Positions 16,464-25,782 of a DNA stretch of 64,000 nucleotides are shown piece after piece. Under the pieces are notes generated by a model. It had not been told where the DNA came from. It worked only from the letters and a program-made list of their open reading frames with translations, and did no database searches. The DNA comes from Hominilimicola fabiformis (lineage in GTDB: Bacteria; Bacillota; Clostridia; UBA1381). The stretch covers positions 62,001-126,000 of the forward strand of contig NZ_JAJEQM010000005.1 in the NCBI RefSeq assembly GCF_020687385.1. Direction: 5' to 3'. Position numbers and translations under genes: made by a program. The first letter of the stretch is position 1; each line of letters begins with the position of its first letter.

Positions 16464-17858
16464 GTGTACTTTTCAAGTTTATTATTTTTGTTCGTGTTTC
16501 TGCCGATAGTTTTGGCGGTATACTATATTCTGCCGAGAAAATTCAGAAATGCATTTTTACTCTTGGCCAATCTTATATTTTACGGTTGGGGAGAGCCTGT
16601 TTTTATTTTAATAATGATTGTTTCTGTCGTGTCGAATTATATATTCGGACTGCTGATAGAAAAATACTGTGATAACCAAAAACGTAAAAAAACGTTTTTG
16701 GTTTTGTCGCTTGTAATTAGTTTAGGACTTTTGGCAGTGTTTAAATATACGGGATTTGTGACTGATATATTGAGAGCAATTCCGCCGTTTAGCTTTATGC
16801 CGAAAATCAATTTACCGTTGCCGATAGGAATTTCATTCTATACATTTCAGACGTTATCGTATACGATTGATGTTTACAGAGGGGACACTAAAGCACAAAA
16901 AAGCTTTGTGTCTTTCGGAACGTATGTTTCATTTTTCCCACAGCTAATAGCAGGACCGATTGTAAGATATACAGACATTGCGAAAATGCTTGATGAAAGA
17001 CGTGAAAACATATCGCAGTTTGCTGACGGTATAAAGTTGTTTGCAGTTGGGTTGGCGAAGAAAGTTCTTATCGCAAATCAAATGGGTGTACTTTGGGATA
17101 CAATCAGAGGAACATCGTCAAACGGCATAGTCGGTGCGTGGATTGGCATAATTTCATATGCGTTTCAGATATATTTTGACTTTTCGGGATATTCCGATAT
17201 GGCTTGCGGACTGGGTAAAATGTTCGGTTTTGAATTTATGAAAAACTTTAATTATCCGTATGTTTCAAAGACGATAACTGAGTTTTGGCGCAGATGGCAT
17301 ATTTCGCTTAGTTCATGGTTTCGCGACTATGTTTATATTCCGCTCGGCGGCAACAGGTGCAAATTACCGCGTGTGATTTTTAATTTGTTTGCGGTTTGGG
17401 CATTGACAGGATTATGGCATGGTGCAAATTTTAATTTTATTGCGTGGGGAATTTATTATTTTGTTATCCTTGTGCTTGAAAAATATGTGTACGGCAAATA
17501 TCTTGAAAAATTGCCGTCTTTGCTAAAACACATATACGCATTGTTTTTAATACTTCTCGGTTGGACAATTTTCTATTTTGAAGATTTCGGACAATTTGCG
17601 ACGTATTTGACAAGTATGTTTACGTTGAAAAACGGTATTATCGGCGGTGATACGCTCAGTACAATACTTATGTATTTGCCGATTTTGATTGTGACGGCAA
17701 TGGCGTCACTTCCGATATGGAAGAACACGTATTTGAAATTAAAGGATAAAAAGTATATGGGCGTGTTGGAAATTGCATTTTGTGCGGTTGTGATTGTGCT
17801 TTGTACGGCGTCACTGGTAAATCAAAGCTATAATCCGTTCCTGTATTTCCGTTTCTAA
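16464..17858 (+). CDS. MBOAT family O-acyltransferase (AlgI/DltB/PatA-like)
   Basis: 464 residues with about 10-11 hydrophobic spans and a GTG start 18 bases after the previous stop. MBOAT landmarks are FYTFQTLSYTIDVYRG, FFPQLIAGPIVRY, FSGYSDMACGLGKMFGF, the WRRWHISLSSWFRDYVYIPLGG signature, and the probable catalytic His in TGLWHGANFNFIAWG. These enzymes carry acyl (usually acetyl) groups across the membrane for transfer to an exported polysaccharide. The next gene encodes its expected DHHW partner. The polymer is not identified here; the TagF-like and GT2 genes upstream suggest a wall or capsule polymer. Confidence 0.92.
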   Translation: MYFSSLLFLFVFLPIVLAVYYILPRKFRNAFLLLANLIFYGWGEPVFILIMIVSVVSNYIFGLLIEKYCDNQKRKKTFLVLSLVISLGLLAVFKYTGFVTDILRAIPPFSFMPKINLPLPIGISFYTFQTLSYTIDVYRGDTKAQKSFVSFGTYVSFFPQLIAGPIVRYTDIAKMLDERRENISQFADGIKLFAVGLAKKVLIANQMGVLWDTIRGTSSNGIVGAWIGIISYAFQIYFDFSGYSDMACGLGKMFGFEFMKNFNYPYVSKTITEFWRRWHISLSSWFRDYVYIPLGGNRCKLPRVIFNLFAVWALTGLWHGANFNFIAWGIYYFVILVLEKYVYGKYLEKLPSLLKHIYALFLILLGWTIFYFEDFGQFATYLTSMFTLKNGIIGGDTLSTILMYLPILIVTAMASLPIWKNTYLKLKDKKYMGVLEIAFCAVVIVLCTASLVNQSYNPFLYFRF

Positions 17859-17869
17859 GGGGTGATATA

Positions 17870-18985
17870 ATGGCTAAAAAAAGAGATATATTGCTTACAG
17901 TATTGTTTTGCGGATTTATAGGTGCAATGGCGGCGCTTACCGCGTTTTTGCCGAAACAAGAGGTTTCGGTGAACGAAAAACGAACACTTGCAAAATTCCC
18001 TGAATTCAGTGTACAAAAATTGTTTAACGGAAAATGGGAAAAGGATTTTGAAACATATATTTCAGACCACTTTCCCGCAAGAAATTTCTTTGCGTCAACC
18101 GATTCATATTATATGCTTTATTCGGGACGTAACGGCTCAAATGGGGTATATAAAGGAAAAGACGGGTATATTATTAACACACCTGTAAAGTGTGATGAAG
18201 AGAAATTAAATGCAAATATAACAGCGATAAATAATTTCGTGAAAAATACGGGTATCGAAACAAAACTTATTGTTGTACCGTCAACGGGATATATAATGTC
18301 GGAAGAACTTCCGAAAGTTCATACCGAATATAATGACGGCGAAATAATCGACGATATAAAAAACAGGGCAGAGAACGCAGAATTTATTGATATACGCGAT
18401 ACTCTGACCGAAAACAAGGACAAGCAGATTTATTATAAAACCGACCACCACTGGACAAGTTACGGTGCGTATTTGGCATATAAAAAGTGGGCGGAAAGTG
18501 AAAATATTGAAGTTCGCAGTGATTATGATATTGAAAGTACAGACGGATTTTTCGGCACGACTTATTCAAAAAGTGCATTGTGGTACGAAAAATCTGACAG
18601 TATAGAAACGTGGGAATATCCGATTAATGTTACGGTGACGATTAATGACGGCTTTGAAGATGAGGTTTGTGACAATATGTTTTTTAAAGAACATCTCGAA
18701 GAACTTGATAAATACCCGGTGTTCCTTGACGGAAATCATAATTTTGAAAGGATTGTGAATAACGATAATGAGGACGGTAAGAAAGTGCTTGTGATAAAAG
18801 ACAGCTATGCACATTGTTTCGTGCCGTTTATGGCTGAAAATTGTTTGCAGATTGATATGGTGGACTTGAGATATTATCTTAATAATGTATCTGCATTGAC
18901 GGAGCAGAACAGCTATGACGAGGTGCTTATGCTTTACGGAATAAGCAATATGTGTGAAGCAAACGATTTGGCGATACTTCAATAA
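17870..18985 (+). CDS. DHHW-family protein (AlgJ/AlgX-like partner of MBOAT)
   Basis: 371 residues. An N-terminal membrane anchor (ILLTVLFCGFIGAMAALTAFL) is followed by an extracellular domain. The family signature DHHWTSYGAYLAY is present, and a catalytic Ser-containing KDSYAHCFVPF block lies near the C-terminus, as in the SGNH-like acetyltransferase domains of AlgJ/AlgX. It begins 11 bases after the MBOAT stop with GGGGTGA ahead. Together they would acetylate an exported glycan. It is the last gene of the plus-strand group; a bidirectional terminator follows. Confidence 0.87.
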   Translation: MAKKRDILLTVLFCGFIGAMAALTAFLPKQEVSVNEKRTLAKFPEFSVQKLFNGKWEKDFETYISDHFPARNFFASTDSYYMLYSGRNGSNGVYKGKDGYIINTPVKCDEEKLNANITAINNFVKNTGIETKLIVVPSTGYIMSEELPKVHTEYNDGEIIDDIKNRAENAEFIDIRDTLTENKDKQIYYKTDHHWTSYGAYLAYKKWAESENIEVRSDYDIESTDGFFGTTYSKSALWYEKSDSIETWEYPINVTVTINDGFEDEVCDNMFFKEHLEELDKYPVFLDGNHNFERIVNNDNEDGKKVLVIKDSYAHCFVPFMAENCLQIDMVDLRYYLNNVSALTEQNSYDEVLMLYGISNMCEANDLAILQ

Positions 18986-18996
18986 TAAATAGCATT

Positions 18997-19030
18997 AAAA
19001 AAGCGGAGATTTTTAAAATCTCCGCTTTTT
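18997..19030. terminator. Bidirectional terminator between the DHHW gene and carB
   Basis: AAAAAAGCGGAGATTTT / AAAATCTCCGCTTTTT: a perfect stem with A- and T-tracts on both sides, lying between convergent genes. Confidence 0.93.
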
Positions 19031-19035
19031 GTATG

Positions 19036-22000
19036 TTATTTAATATCCGAAAGTGAAATAACTTCAACAGTATCAGGTGTGTAGCGATGTTCCATAACAT
19101 CAACAAGTGCTTTAACAGTGTCAAGACTTGTCATAATCGAAACGTCGCACTCAATAGCTGTACGTCTGATTTTAAATCCGTCTGAATGAATATCATTACC
19201 CTTCTTAGGAATGTCGATGATAAGGTCAATCATACCGCTTCTGATAACATCAAGGATATTCGGAACACCCTCTGAAATCTTCTTTGCAACTTGTACCGGA
19301 ATATCGTTATCTTCAAGCAATTTTGCAGTGCCGGCAGTGGCAATAAACTTGCAGCCAAGTTCGTGGAATTTCTTTGCGATAGGCAAGAAGTTTTCTTTAT
19401 CCATTTCACGAACCGTAACAAGAATTGTTGAACCTGCCTTTGGAATTGTTGTACCGGCGGCAGTAAATCCTTTGTACATAGCCTCGTGGAAGTTTTGACC
19501 TACGCCTAAAACCTCACCTGTCGAACGCATTTCAGGACCAAGACTTACTTCAACCTGCGGTAATTTTTCGGTTGAGAATACAGGGACTTTTATAGCGACT
19601 GTATTTGTCTGCGGTGCAATACCTGTTGAATAACCCATTTCTTTTAGTGATTTGCCAAGCATAATGTTTGTTGCAATATCAATAACAGGTACGTTTGTAA
19701 CCTTTGTGATATAAGGTACCGTACGGCTTGAACGTGGGTTTACTTCGATAATATAAAGTTCATCTCTGAATTCGATAAACTGAATGTTAATCATACCGAT
19801 AACCTTTAGTTCAAGTGCAATTCTGTATGTTACGTCAACGATTTTATCAATAATATGCTGAGGTACATTCTGCGGTGGATAAATTGAAATTGAGTCACCG
19901 CTGTGTACACCGGCTCTTTCAAGGTGTTCCATGATACCCGGAATAAGAACGTCTGTACCGTCACAAATAGCGTCAACTTCAAGTTCACGTCCGCCAAGAT
20001 AACGGTCGATAAGAACAGGATTTTTTGTATCTTTAATAAATGCGTCTGTAAGGTATCTTACAAGGTCGATTTCGTTTCTTGTAATTTCCATACCTTGACC
20101 GCCAAGAACGTATGACGGACGTACAAGTAACGGATATTCAAGCTTATTAGCTTCTTCAATACCTTCCTTAACACTCCAAACAGCCTTACCCTTTGGACGC
20201 TTTATGTTAAGTTTTTCAAGCATTTCGTCAAACTTTTCTCTGTCTTCAGCCTCGTCAATGTACTTAGGCTGTGTACCAAGTACAGGAACGTGCATACTGT
20301 CAAGAAAGTTTGCAAGTTTGATAGCAGTCTGACCGCCGAATTGAAGAATAACACCGTCAGGCTTTTCAAGTTCGATAATGTTGTAAACATCTTCTTCTGT
20401 AAGCGGCTCGAAGTATAGTTTGTCTGATGTATCAAAGTCTGTACTTACTGTTTCAGGGTTGTTGTTTATAATAATTGTTTCGATACCTGCTTTTTCAAGA
20501 GAAAGAACAGAATGAACACTGCAATAGTCAAATTCGATACCTTGACCGATTCTGATAGGACCCGAACCGATAACGATAACTTTTTTCTTATCAGAAGGGA
20601 ATGACTCTGTAGTTTTGTCATATGTTGAGTAATAATACGGAGAAACAGCCTCAAATTCACCCGCACAAGTATCAACCATTTTGTAAACAGGGATAATACC
20701 CAAAGATTTTCTAAGATTATATACCTCGTCTGCGTCACAACCGATAAGTTCTGAAATGCCCTTATCACTAAAGCCCATTTTCTTATATTTCTTTAGAATG
20801 TCATAATTCAAATCGGCCAATTTGTATTGCTTTAATTCTTCTTCTGCGTCTACGATATTTTTAATTTTCTGCAAGAAGAATGGGTCCATACCTGTGATTT
20901 CGGCAAGCTTTTCCATATTGTAATTTCTGCGGATAAGCTCTGCAAGGTCGAAAAGTCTTTCATCATCAGGAACGATAACGCGTTGCTTTAATTCAACGGT
21001 GGTACGTTTCTTTGAAGATTTTCTTTCAAGTGTGTATTGTTTTATTTCAAGTGAACGAATACCCTTTAGAAGTGATGATTCAAGAGTATTGCCGATAGCC
21101 ATAATTTCACCTGTAGCCATCATCTTTGTACCAAGATTACGCTTCGCACCGAAGAATTTATCAAACGGCCATTTTGGAATTTTTGTTACAACGTAGTCGA
21201 TAGCAGGTTCAAAGCAAGCGTATGTTTTACCTGTAACGGCATTCTTAATTTCGTCAAGGTTGTAACCAAGTGCAATCTTAGCGGCAATCTTAGCGATAGG
21301 GTAGCCTGTTGCCTTTGATGCAAGTGCGGATGAACGGCTCACACGAGGGTTAATTTCGATAACCGCATAGTTAAAGCTTTCCGGATCAAGTGCAAACTGT
21401 ACGTTACAACCGCCTTTAATTTCGATTGAATTGATAATATCAATAGCCGCTTTACGCAACATTTGATATTCTTTATCAGCCAAAGTAAGTGCAGGAGCGA
21501 CAACGATTGAGTCACCTGTGTGAACACCGACAGGGTCGATGTTTTCCATTGAACATACCGTGATACAGTTACCTGCACCGTCACGCATAACTTCAAATTC
21601 GATTTCTTTCCAACCCTTGATTGACTTTTCAAGAAGAACCTGACCTACTCTTGAAAGGTGCAAACCTTGTGAAAGGATTGTTTCAAGCTGTTCGGGATCT
21701 TCAGCAATACCGCCGCCTGTACCGCCAAGTGTGTAAGCGGGACGAACGATAACAGGGTAGCCGATTTTCTTTGCAAATGCAAGACCTGATTCAACGTCTG
21801 TAACGATTTCAGACGGAGCAATCGGCTGATTTGTGCGTTCCATAAGACGCTTAAAGCTGTCACGGTCCTCACCCTCTTTGATAGACGGAATTGAAGTACC
21901 GATAACCTTCATATTATACTTTTCAAAAACGCCCTTGTCGTAAAGCTCACAAGCAAGGTTAAGACCTGTCTGACCGCCCATACCGGCGATAATTGAGTCC

Positions 22001-22248
22001 GGACGTTCTTTTTGAATAATCTTTTCTACATATTCTGCAGTAAGCGGCTCAATATAAGTGTTTGTAGCCATACCTCTGTCAGTCATAATTGTAGCCGGGT
22101 TTGAGTTTACAAGTACAACGTCAATACCCTCGTCTTTAATTGCCTGACAAGCCTGTGTACCCGAATAGTCAAATTCGGCAGCCTGTCCGATTACGATAGG
22201 ACCTGAGCCTATAACAAGAACTTTCTTTATACTTTTATCTAAAGGCAT
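19036..22248 (-). CDS. carB: Carbamoyl-phosphate synthase, large (ammonia/ATP) subunit
   Basis: 1070 residues, standard CarB length. It makes carbamoyl phosphate for pyrimidines and arginine. Two homologous halves are visible, each with an ATP-grasp domain: [21 protein letters not shown] at the N-terminus and [19 protein letters not shown] at about 550-570, with FEVMRD and [10 protein letters not shown] segments in the respective grasp domains. The C-terminal regulatory MGS-like domain ([20 protein letters not shown]) is complete; in this family it binds effectors such as UMP or ornithine. It lies 1 base after the carA stop in the same transcript. Confidence 0.98.
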   Translation of the reverse strand: MPLDKSIKKVLVIGSGPIVIGQAAEFDYSGTQACQAIKDEGIDVVLVNSNPATIMTDRGMATNTYIEPLTAEYVEKIIQKERPDSIIAGMGGQTGLNLACELYDKGVFEKYNMKVIGTSIPSIKEGEDRDSFKRLMERTNQPIAPSEIVTDVESGLAFAKKIGYPVIVRPAYTLGGTGGGIAEDPEQLETILSQGLHLSRVGQVLLEKSIKGWKEIEFEVMRDGAGNCITVCSMENIDPVGVHTGDSIVVAPALTLADKEYQMLRKAAIDIINSIEIKGGCNVQFALDPESFNYAVIEINPRVSRSSALASKATGYPIAKIAAKIALGYNLDEIKNAVTGKTYACFEPAIDYVVTKIPKWPFDKFFGAKRNLGTKMMATGEIMAIGNTLESSLLKGIRSLEIKQYTLERKSSKKRTTVELKQRVIVPDDERLFDLAELIRRNYNMEKLAEITGMDPFFLQKIKNIVDAEEELKQYKLADLNYDILKKYKKMGFSDKGISELIGCDADEVYNLRKSLGIIPVYKMVDTCAGEFEAVSPYYYSTYDKTTESFPSDKKKVIVIGSGPIRIGQGIEFDYCSVHSVLSLEKAGIETIIINNNPETVSTDFDTSDKLYFEPLTEEDVYNIIELEKPDGVILQFGGQTAIKLANFLDSMHVPVLGTQPKYIDEAEDREKFDEMLEKLNIKRPKGKAVWSVKEGIEEANKLEYPLLVRPSYVLGGQGMEITRNEIDLVRYLTDAFIKDTKNPVLIDRYLGGRELEVDAICDGTDVLIPGIMEHLERAGVHSGDSISIYPPQNVPQHIIDKIVDVTYRIALELKVIGMINIQFIEFRDELYIIEVNPRSSRTVPYITKVTNVPVIDIATNIMLGKSLKEMGYSTGIAPQTNTVAIKVPVFSTEKLPQVEVSLGPEMRSTGEVLGVGQNFHEAMYKGFTAAGTTIPKAGSTILVTVREMDKENFLPIAKKFHELGCKFIATAGTAKLLEDNDIPVQVAKKISEGVPNILDVIRSGMIDLIIDIPKKGNDIHSDGFKIRRTAIECDVSIMTSLDTVKALVDVMEHRYTPDTVEVISLSDIK

Positions 22249-22249
22249 A

Positions 22250-23302
22250 TTAGTTTACCCCCTTTAAAAATCTGTCAAATAACCAACCTGTATCAAGCGG
22301 TCCCGGTGATGCTTCAGGGTGGAACTGAACGCTTTGGATTGGTAGAGTTTTATGTCTGATACCCTCGCAAGTACCGTCATTTACGTTTATAAATGTTTCT
22401 TCAACAGTGTCCGGCAAATCTGCAACTATATAGTTGTGATTTTGACTTGTAATGAAAACATTGCCTGTTGTAAGGTCTTTTACAGGGTGGTTTCCGCCGT
22501 GGTGACCGAACTTTAATTTCTTAGTTTCGCAGCCAAGTGCAAGACCTATAATTTGATGTCCCATACAGATACCGCAGATTGGATATTTACCTATTAATTG
22601 CTTAACAGTATCAACTGTACCCGGAGCGTCAAGCGGATCGCCGGGACCGTTTGAAAGGAATACAAGGTCCGGATTTGCTTCTTCGATAACCGAAGCGGGA
22701 ATGTTGGCAGGAAATACTGTAATTTTACAGCCTCTCTTCAATAAATCGCGGATAATACCTTGTTTTGCACCCATATCTATGAAAGCAACGTGCGGTCTGC
22801 CTGTTTCATTTAATGTATATACCTGTTCGGCAGTTGTGTCCATAATAACGTGACTGTTGTCAAGAGAGTTCATAAGTACATTGACTTCTTCATCACTCGG
22901 CTCGCCCTGCATAATGACACCCTTCATTGTACCTGCTTCACGGATAACTCTTGTAAGTGCTCTTGTATCGATACCCTCAATACCTACAACACCCTGTTGA
23001 CGAAGAAAATCATCAAGGTTCATTTCATTTCTGAAGTTAGACGGAAAATCACACTTTTCTCTTACTACAAATGCTTTAAGATTAGTGTGCTTTGCCTCCA
23101 TATCCTCAAGATTAATTCCGTAGTTACCGATAAGAGGGAAAGTCATAGTGACAATCTGACCTGCAAAAGACGGATCAGTAAGAGTTTCCTGATAGCCTGT
23201 CATACCGGTTGTGAAAACTACTTCTCCGACGATGTTTTTCTCAGCGCCGAAAACCGTTCCCGAAAAACGCATACCGTTTTCCAAAATAAGCTGTGCTTTC
23301 AT
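22250..23302 (-). CDS. carA: Carbamoyl-phosphate synthase, small (glutaminase) subunit
   Basis: 350 residues. The N-terminal CarA domain ([34 protein letters not shown]) is followed by a class I glutamine amidotransferase domain with FLSNGPGDP, the nucleophile in [12 protein letters not shown], and the catalytic HPEASPGP. It hydrolyses glutamine and channels ammonia to CarB. The ribosome binding site on the minus strand is GAAGGAG. The gene sits behind a leader with its own short ORF and a terminator, so expression depends on transcription attenuation. Confidence 0.98.
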   Translation of the reverse strand: MKAQLILENGMRFSGTVFGAEKNIVGEVVFTTGMTGYQETLTDPSFAGQIVTMTFPLIGNYGINLEDMEAKHTNLKAFVVREKCDFPSNFRNEMNLDDFLRQQGVVGIEGIDTRALTRVIREAGTMKGVIMQGEPSDEEVNVLMNSLDNSHVIMDTTAEQVYTLNETGRPHVAFIDMGAKQGIIRDLLKRGCKITVFPANIPASVIEEANPDLVFLSNGPGDPLDAPGTVDTVKQLIGKYPICGICMGHQIIGLALGCETKKLKFGHHGGNHPVKDLTTGNVFITSQNHNYIVADLPDTVEETFINVNDGTCEGIRHKTLPIQSVQFHPEASPGPLDTGWLFDRFLKGVN

Positions 23303-23344
23303 AATTGTTCTCCTTCCATGTTAGTGAATTAAGCTATATAGCCC

Positions 23345-23376
23345 AAAAAAAAAGACAATGAATAAATAACATTGTC
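23345..23376 (-). terminator. Attenuator terminator upstream of carA
   Basis: On the minus strand: GACAATG, 9-nt loop, CATTGTC, then at least nine T residues. The 5' arm begins inside the TGA stop codon of the leader ORF (23375-23377), so a ribosome reaching the stop would cover it. Confidence 0.88.
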
Positions 23377-23467
23377 AGTTGGTTTTTAAAAAAGAAAATA
23401 GAAATAAAGGGGAAACAGAATACCCTTTGTCTGCTTTTATTGAGTTGTAATTGCCTACGCAGTACAT
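23375..23467 (-). CDS. carAB leader peptide (30 residues)
   Basis: A short ORF on the minus strand between the car promoter and carA: ATG at 23467, stop TGA at 23375-23377, beginning MYCVGNYNSIKADK and ending LFLFSFLKTN. AAGGAG lies 12 bases upstream. It contains no arginine, so it is not an arginine-codon attenuator. Its codons 21-27 lie over a U-rich stretch (UUUAUUUCUAUUUUC, then UUUUUU) that follows a hairpin of AAAGGG (minus strand, 23428-23423) with CCCTTT (23411-23406). This matches the E. coli pyrBI plan: low UTP slows polymerase in the U-rich tract, the ribosome catches up, and the terminator cannot form. The peptide itself probably has no other role. The assignment rests on sequence layout only. 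Confidence 0.72.
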   Translation of the reverse strand: MYCVGNYNSIKADKGYSVSPLFLFSFLKTN

Positions 23468-23500
23468 ACTGTTTTATATCTCCTTTATGTCATTTTTATT

Positions 23501-23529
23501 ATTGTACCACGCAATGAGTGGTTTGTCAA
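23501..23529 (-). promoter_or_regulatory. Promoter of the carAB transcript
   Basis: On the minus strand: TTGACA (23529-23524), 17 bases, TACAAT (23506-23501). The transcript would begin near 23494, about 190 nt before carA. Confidence 0.85.
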
Positions 23530-23639
23530 CATATAGTACGGATTTTGTTGGTTGGTGTCAAGGTTTGTTTATATTTTCTAAATAAATAAGTGCAAAGTAA
23601 CTTTTATTTTGTAATGTTAGTCAAAATTAAAAAAAGCTA

Positions 23640-23668
23640 TTGACATTTTAAATCCATAGGCGTATAAT
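23640..23668 (+). promoter_or_regulatory. Promoter of the first glnK-amt operon
   Basis: TTGACA at 23640-23645, 17 bases, TATAAT at 23663-23668. Perfect consensus. The 110 bases between this and the divergent car promoter hold nothing else I can identify. Confidence 0.9.
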
Positions 23669-23699
23669 GCAATTAAAGTTAAAGAGATTGAACACAAGG

Positions 23700-23743
23700 G
23701 CGTGTTCGTAAGATTGAAAAAAGGTCTTACGAATGCGCTTTTT
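23700..23743 (+). terminator. First leader terminator of glnK-1
   Basis: GCGTGTTCGTAAGA / TCTTACGAATGCGC with two wobble pairs, an 11-nt loop and TTTTT. Confidence 0.87.
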
Positions 23744-23792
23744 CAGTTCAATTAGGAAAACTTAATATTATACATTATAATTAAGCACAAAG

Positions 23793-23839
23793 GCGTGTTT
23801 ATCGAAAGTATCAGAAAATTTCGATAGACACGCTTTTTT
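23793..23839 (+). terminator. Second leader terminator of glnK-1
   Basis: GCGTGTTTATCGAAA / TTTCGATAGACACGC (one wobble) followed by TTTTTT, ending 25 bases before the glnK ATG. Confidence 0.88.
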
Positions 23840-23864
23840 GTTTAAAAGAAAGGGGAGTTTAGTC

Positions 23865-24215
23865 ATGGCAGAAATGACAAAAGTCGAAATTATCACCAGA
23901 CAAAGCAAGCTTGAAGATTTAAAGGCGGCTTTGAATGAAATCGGAATCAACGGTATGACAGTTACCAATGTTCTTGGATATGGTGTACAGAAAGGTCAGA
24001 AACATCAGTACAGAGGTGTTGAGTATAACGTTGATTTACTTCCGAAAATTAAGATTGAAATGGTTGTATGTACAGTACCGGTTGAAGATGTTGTAAATAC
24101 AGCGATTTCGGTTTTAAGAACAGGCGAAATCGGTGACGGTAAGATTTTCATTTCTCCGGTATCACGAGTTATTAAGGTAAGAACCGGTGAAGAAGACAGA
24201 GAGGCTTTATTATAG
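23865..24215 (+). CDS. glnK: PII signal-transduction protein, GlnK type (copy 1)
   Basis: 116 residues from ATG 23865 with GGGGAG upstream. PII proteins are trimers that read 2-oxoglutarate, ATP and ADP and block the Amt channel when nitrogen is ample. Signatures seen are the T-loop with the conserved YRGVEY, the LPKIKIEMVV strand, the B-loop TGEIGDGKIFISPV and the C-terminal VIKVRTGEEDREAL. An amt gene follows 32 bases on, the standard glnK-amtB pairing. The protein is about 95% identical to copy 2 at 25856 (six substitutions). Confidence 0.95.
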   Translation: MAEMTKVEIITRQSKLEDLKAALNEIGINGMTVTNVLGYGVQKGQKHQYRGVEYNVDLLPKIKIEMVVCTVPVEDVVNTAISVLRTGEIGDGKIFISPVSRVIKVRTGEEDREALL

Positions 24216-24247
24216 AAAGTTTCATTAAATAGGAGGATTGATTGATT

Positions 24248-25531
24248 ATGAGTACAGAACTATTAACAACAGCAGTAGACTGTTTTTGGTTATTCTTTGG
24301 CGGTGTATTGGTGTTCTTTATGCAAACAGGTTTCACAATGGTTGAAGCAGGCTTTACAAGAAGTAAAAACACAGGTAACATTATTATGAAGAACATAGTT
24401 GACTTTATGTTCGGTTCAATTATTTATTGGTTTATCGGTTACGGACTTATGTACGGCGAAGGTAACGGATTTATCGGTATTCCGTTCGGAGATATGTTTA
24501 TGAACGGTATGGCAGGTGCAGAAAATATGGATTATACGGCATTGTTCTTCCAAACAGTATTCTGTGCAACATCTGCAACAATCGTTTCAGGTGCAATGGC
24601 TGAAAGAACAAACTTCAAAGCATATTGTATCTACAGTGCGGCTATTTCATTGTTTATTTACCCAATCGCAGGTCGCTGGGTATGGGGCGGCGGCTGGTTG
24701 TCAGAGTTAGGCTTCCATGACTTTGCAGGTAGTGCAATCGTACATATGCTTGGCGGTACATTATCATTTGTAGGTGCTGCAATTCTTGGTCCGAGAATCG
24801 GCAAGTACACAAAGGACGGAAAAGTAAACGTTATTCCGGGTCACAATATTCTTATCGGTGCACTTGGTGTACTTATTCTTTGGGTAGGTTGGTTCGGATT
24901 TAACCCTGCATCAACAGGCGGTCTTTCAGACGGTGGCGTACAAGTAGCCGCTAAGGTATTTATCACAACTAACCTTGCCGCTTGTGCAGCTGCAATCACA
25001 ACAATGTTCTTTACATGGATTCGTTACGGTAAGCCGGATGTTTCAATGACTCTAAACGGTGTTCTTGGCGGTCTTGTTGCAATCACAGCTCCTTGCGACC
25101 TTGTAACTCCGTTTGCGTCAATTATTATCGGTGTTGTCGGTGCAATCTTGATGTGTCTTGCAATTCCGTTTATCGATACAAAGCTAAAGGTTGACGACCC
25201 TGTCGGTGCAATCAGTGTTCACGGTATATGCGGTCTTTGGGGTACAATCGCAGTCGGTTTGTTTGCTTCAGATACAAGTGCCGGTGCAGAATTACTTGGT
25301 CTGTTCTATGGCGGCGGTCTAAAGGCTTTGGGTGTTCAAGCTTTGGGTGCTGTTTCACTAATTGCATGGGCAGCAATCATTGGTTCAATTCTATTCGTTG
25401 TATTGAAGAAGGCTGGATTACTTCGTGCTAAGCCACAAGAAGAAATTGAAGGTCTTGACTCAACAGAACATGGTCTTGCATCAGCATACCCTGACTTTGT
25501 TGTATCGTATAACGAGAAAAGATCAATGTAA
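24248..25531 (+). CDS. amt: Ammonium transporter, Amt family (copy 1)
   Basis: 427 residues from ATG 24248 (an in-frame TTG 6 bases upstream is also possible; GGAGG fits it slightly better). About 11 membrane spans. The twin channel histidines are in AIVHMLGG and GAISVHGICGLWG, and the Amt signature appears in FFMQTGFTMVEAGFTRSKN. The C-terminal tail GLDSTEHGLASAY is the region that binds PII in this family. It imports ammonium across the cytoplasmic membrane. It belongs to a different Amt subgroup from the second copy, with little similarity outside the motifs. Confidence 0.95.
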   Translation: MSTELLTTAVDCFWLFFGGVLVFFMQTGFTMVEAGFTRSKNTGNIIMKNIVDFMFGSIIYWFIGYGLMYGEGNGFIGIPFGDMFMNGMAGAENMDYTALFFQTVFCATSATIVSGAMAERTNFKAYCIYSAAISLFIYPIAGRWVWGGGWLSELGFHDFAGSAIVHMLGGTLSFVGAAILGPRIGKYTKDGKVNVIPGHNILIGALGVLILWVGWFGFNPASTGGLSDGGVQVAAKVFITTNLAACAAAITTMFFTWIRYGKPDVSMTLNGVLGGLVAITAPCDLVTPFASIIIGVVGAILMCLAIPFIDTKLKVDDPVGAISVHGICGLWGTIAVGLFASDTSAGAELLGLFYGGGLKALGVQALGAVSLIAWAAIIGSILFVVLKKAGLLRAKPQEEIEGLDSTEHGLASAYPDFVVSYNEKRSM

Positions 25532-25579
25532 TTTAATAAGGTTAATCTCTTTTTCAAAGATTAATATATATACCCCCTC

Positions 25580-25613
25580 AGCGAGCTAATTTATTAGCTC
25601 GCTTTCTCTTTCC
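25580..25613 (+). terminator. Intrinsic terminator of the first glnK-amt operon
   Basis: AGCGAGCTAAT / ATTAGCTCGCT followed by TTCTCTTT. Perfect stem of about 10 bp. Confidence 0.87.
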
Positions 25614-25634
25614 AGAAAAATTTCAAAAAAACTG

Positions 25635-25663
25635 TTGACAACAAAAAGTTAGTGTTGTATAAT
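25635..25663 (+). promoter_or_regulatory. Promoter of the second glnK-amt operon
   Basis: TTGACA at 25635-25640, 17 bases, TATAAT at 25658-25663. Perfect consensus. Confidence 0.9.
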
Positions 25664-25687
25664 AATGTTACAGTGATTGAACACAAG

Positions 25688-25729
25688 GACGTGTTTGTAA
25701 GAGGATATTCTTACAAATGCGTCTTTTTT
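25688..25729 (+). terminator. First leader terminator of glnK-2
   Basis: GACGTGTTTGTAAGA / TCTTACAAATGCGTC, 6-nt loop, then TTTTTT. Confidence 0.87.
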
Positions 25730-25782
25730 GTTTTTGTGATTCAATCGGAATAAAAAAATAATGAGTTAAATTAAACACAAAG

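Larger units (their letters stand above)
23686..23839 (+). ncRNA. glnK-1 leader with two ANTAR-like hexaloop hairpins
   Basis: Hairpin A: GAACAC-AAGGGC-GTGTTC (23690-23707). Hairpin B: AAGCAC-AAAGGC-GTGTTT (23783-23800, one G-U pair). Both loops have six bases with A at position 1 and G at position 4, the signature bound by ANTAR-domain antiterminators such as EutV and NasR. The 3' arm of each hairpin is also the 5' arm of an intrinsic terminator, so hairpin and terminator exclude each other. A flanking 7-bp stem (ATTGAAC 23687-23693 / GTTCAAT 23746-23752) encloses unit A. No ANTAR gene is in the window. Confidence 0.8.

Noticed and set aside
22850-23332. 160-codon plus-strand open frame over carA
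   Set aside because: A shadow of carA; Cys/Ser/Lys-rich composition and no start site support.
23345-23494. PyrR-binding attenuator or T-box as the control of carAB
   Set aside because: No PyrR-type anti-antiterminator loop and no T-box (TGGNACCGCG-like) sequence is visible; the ORF-terminator overlap explains the region better.
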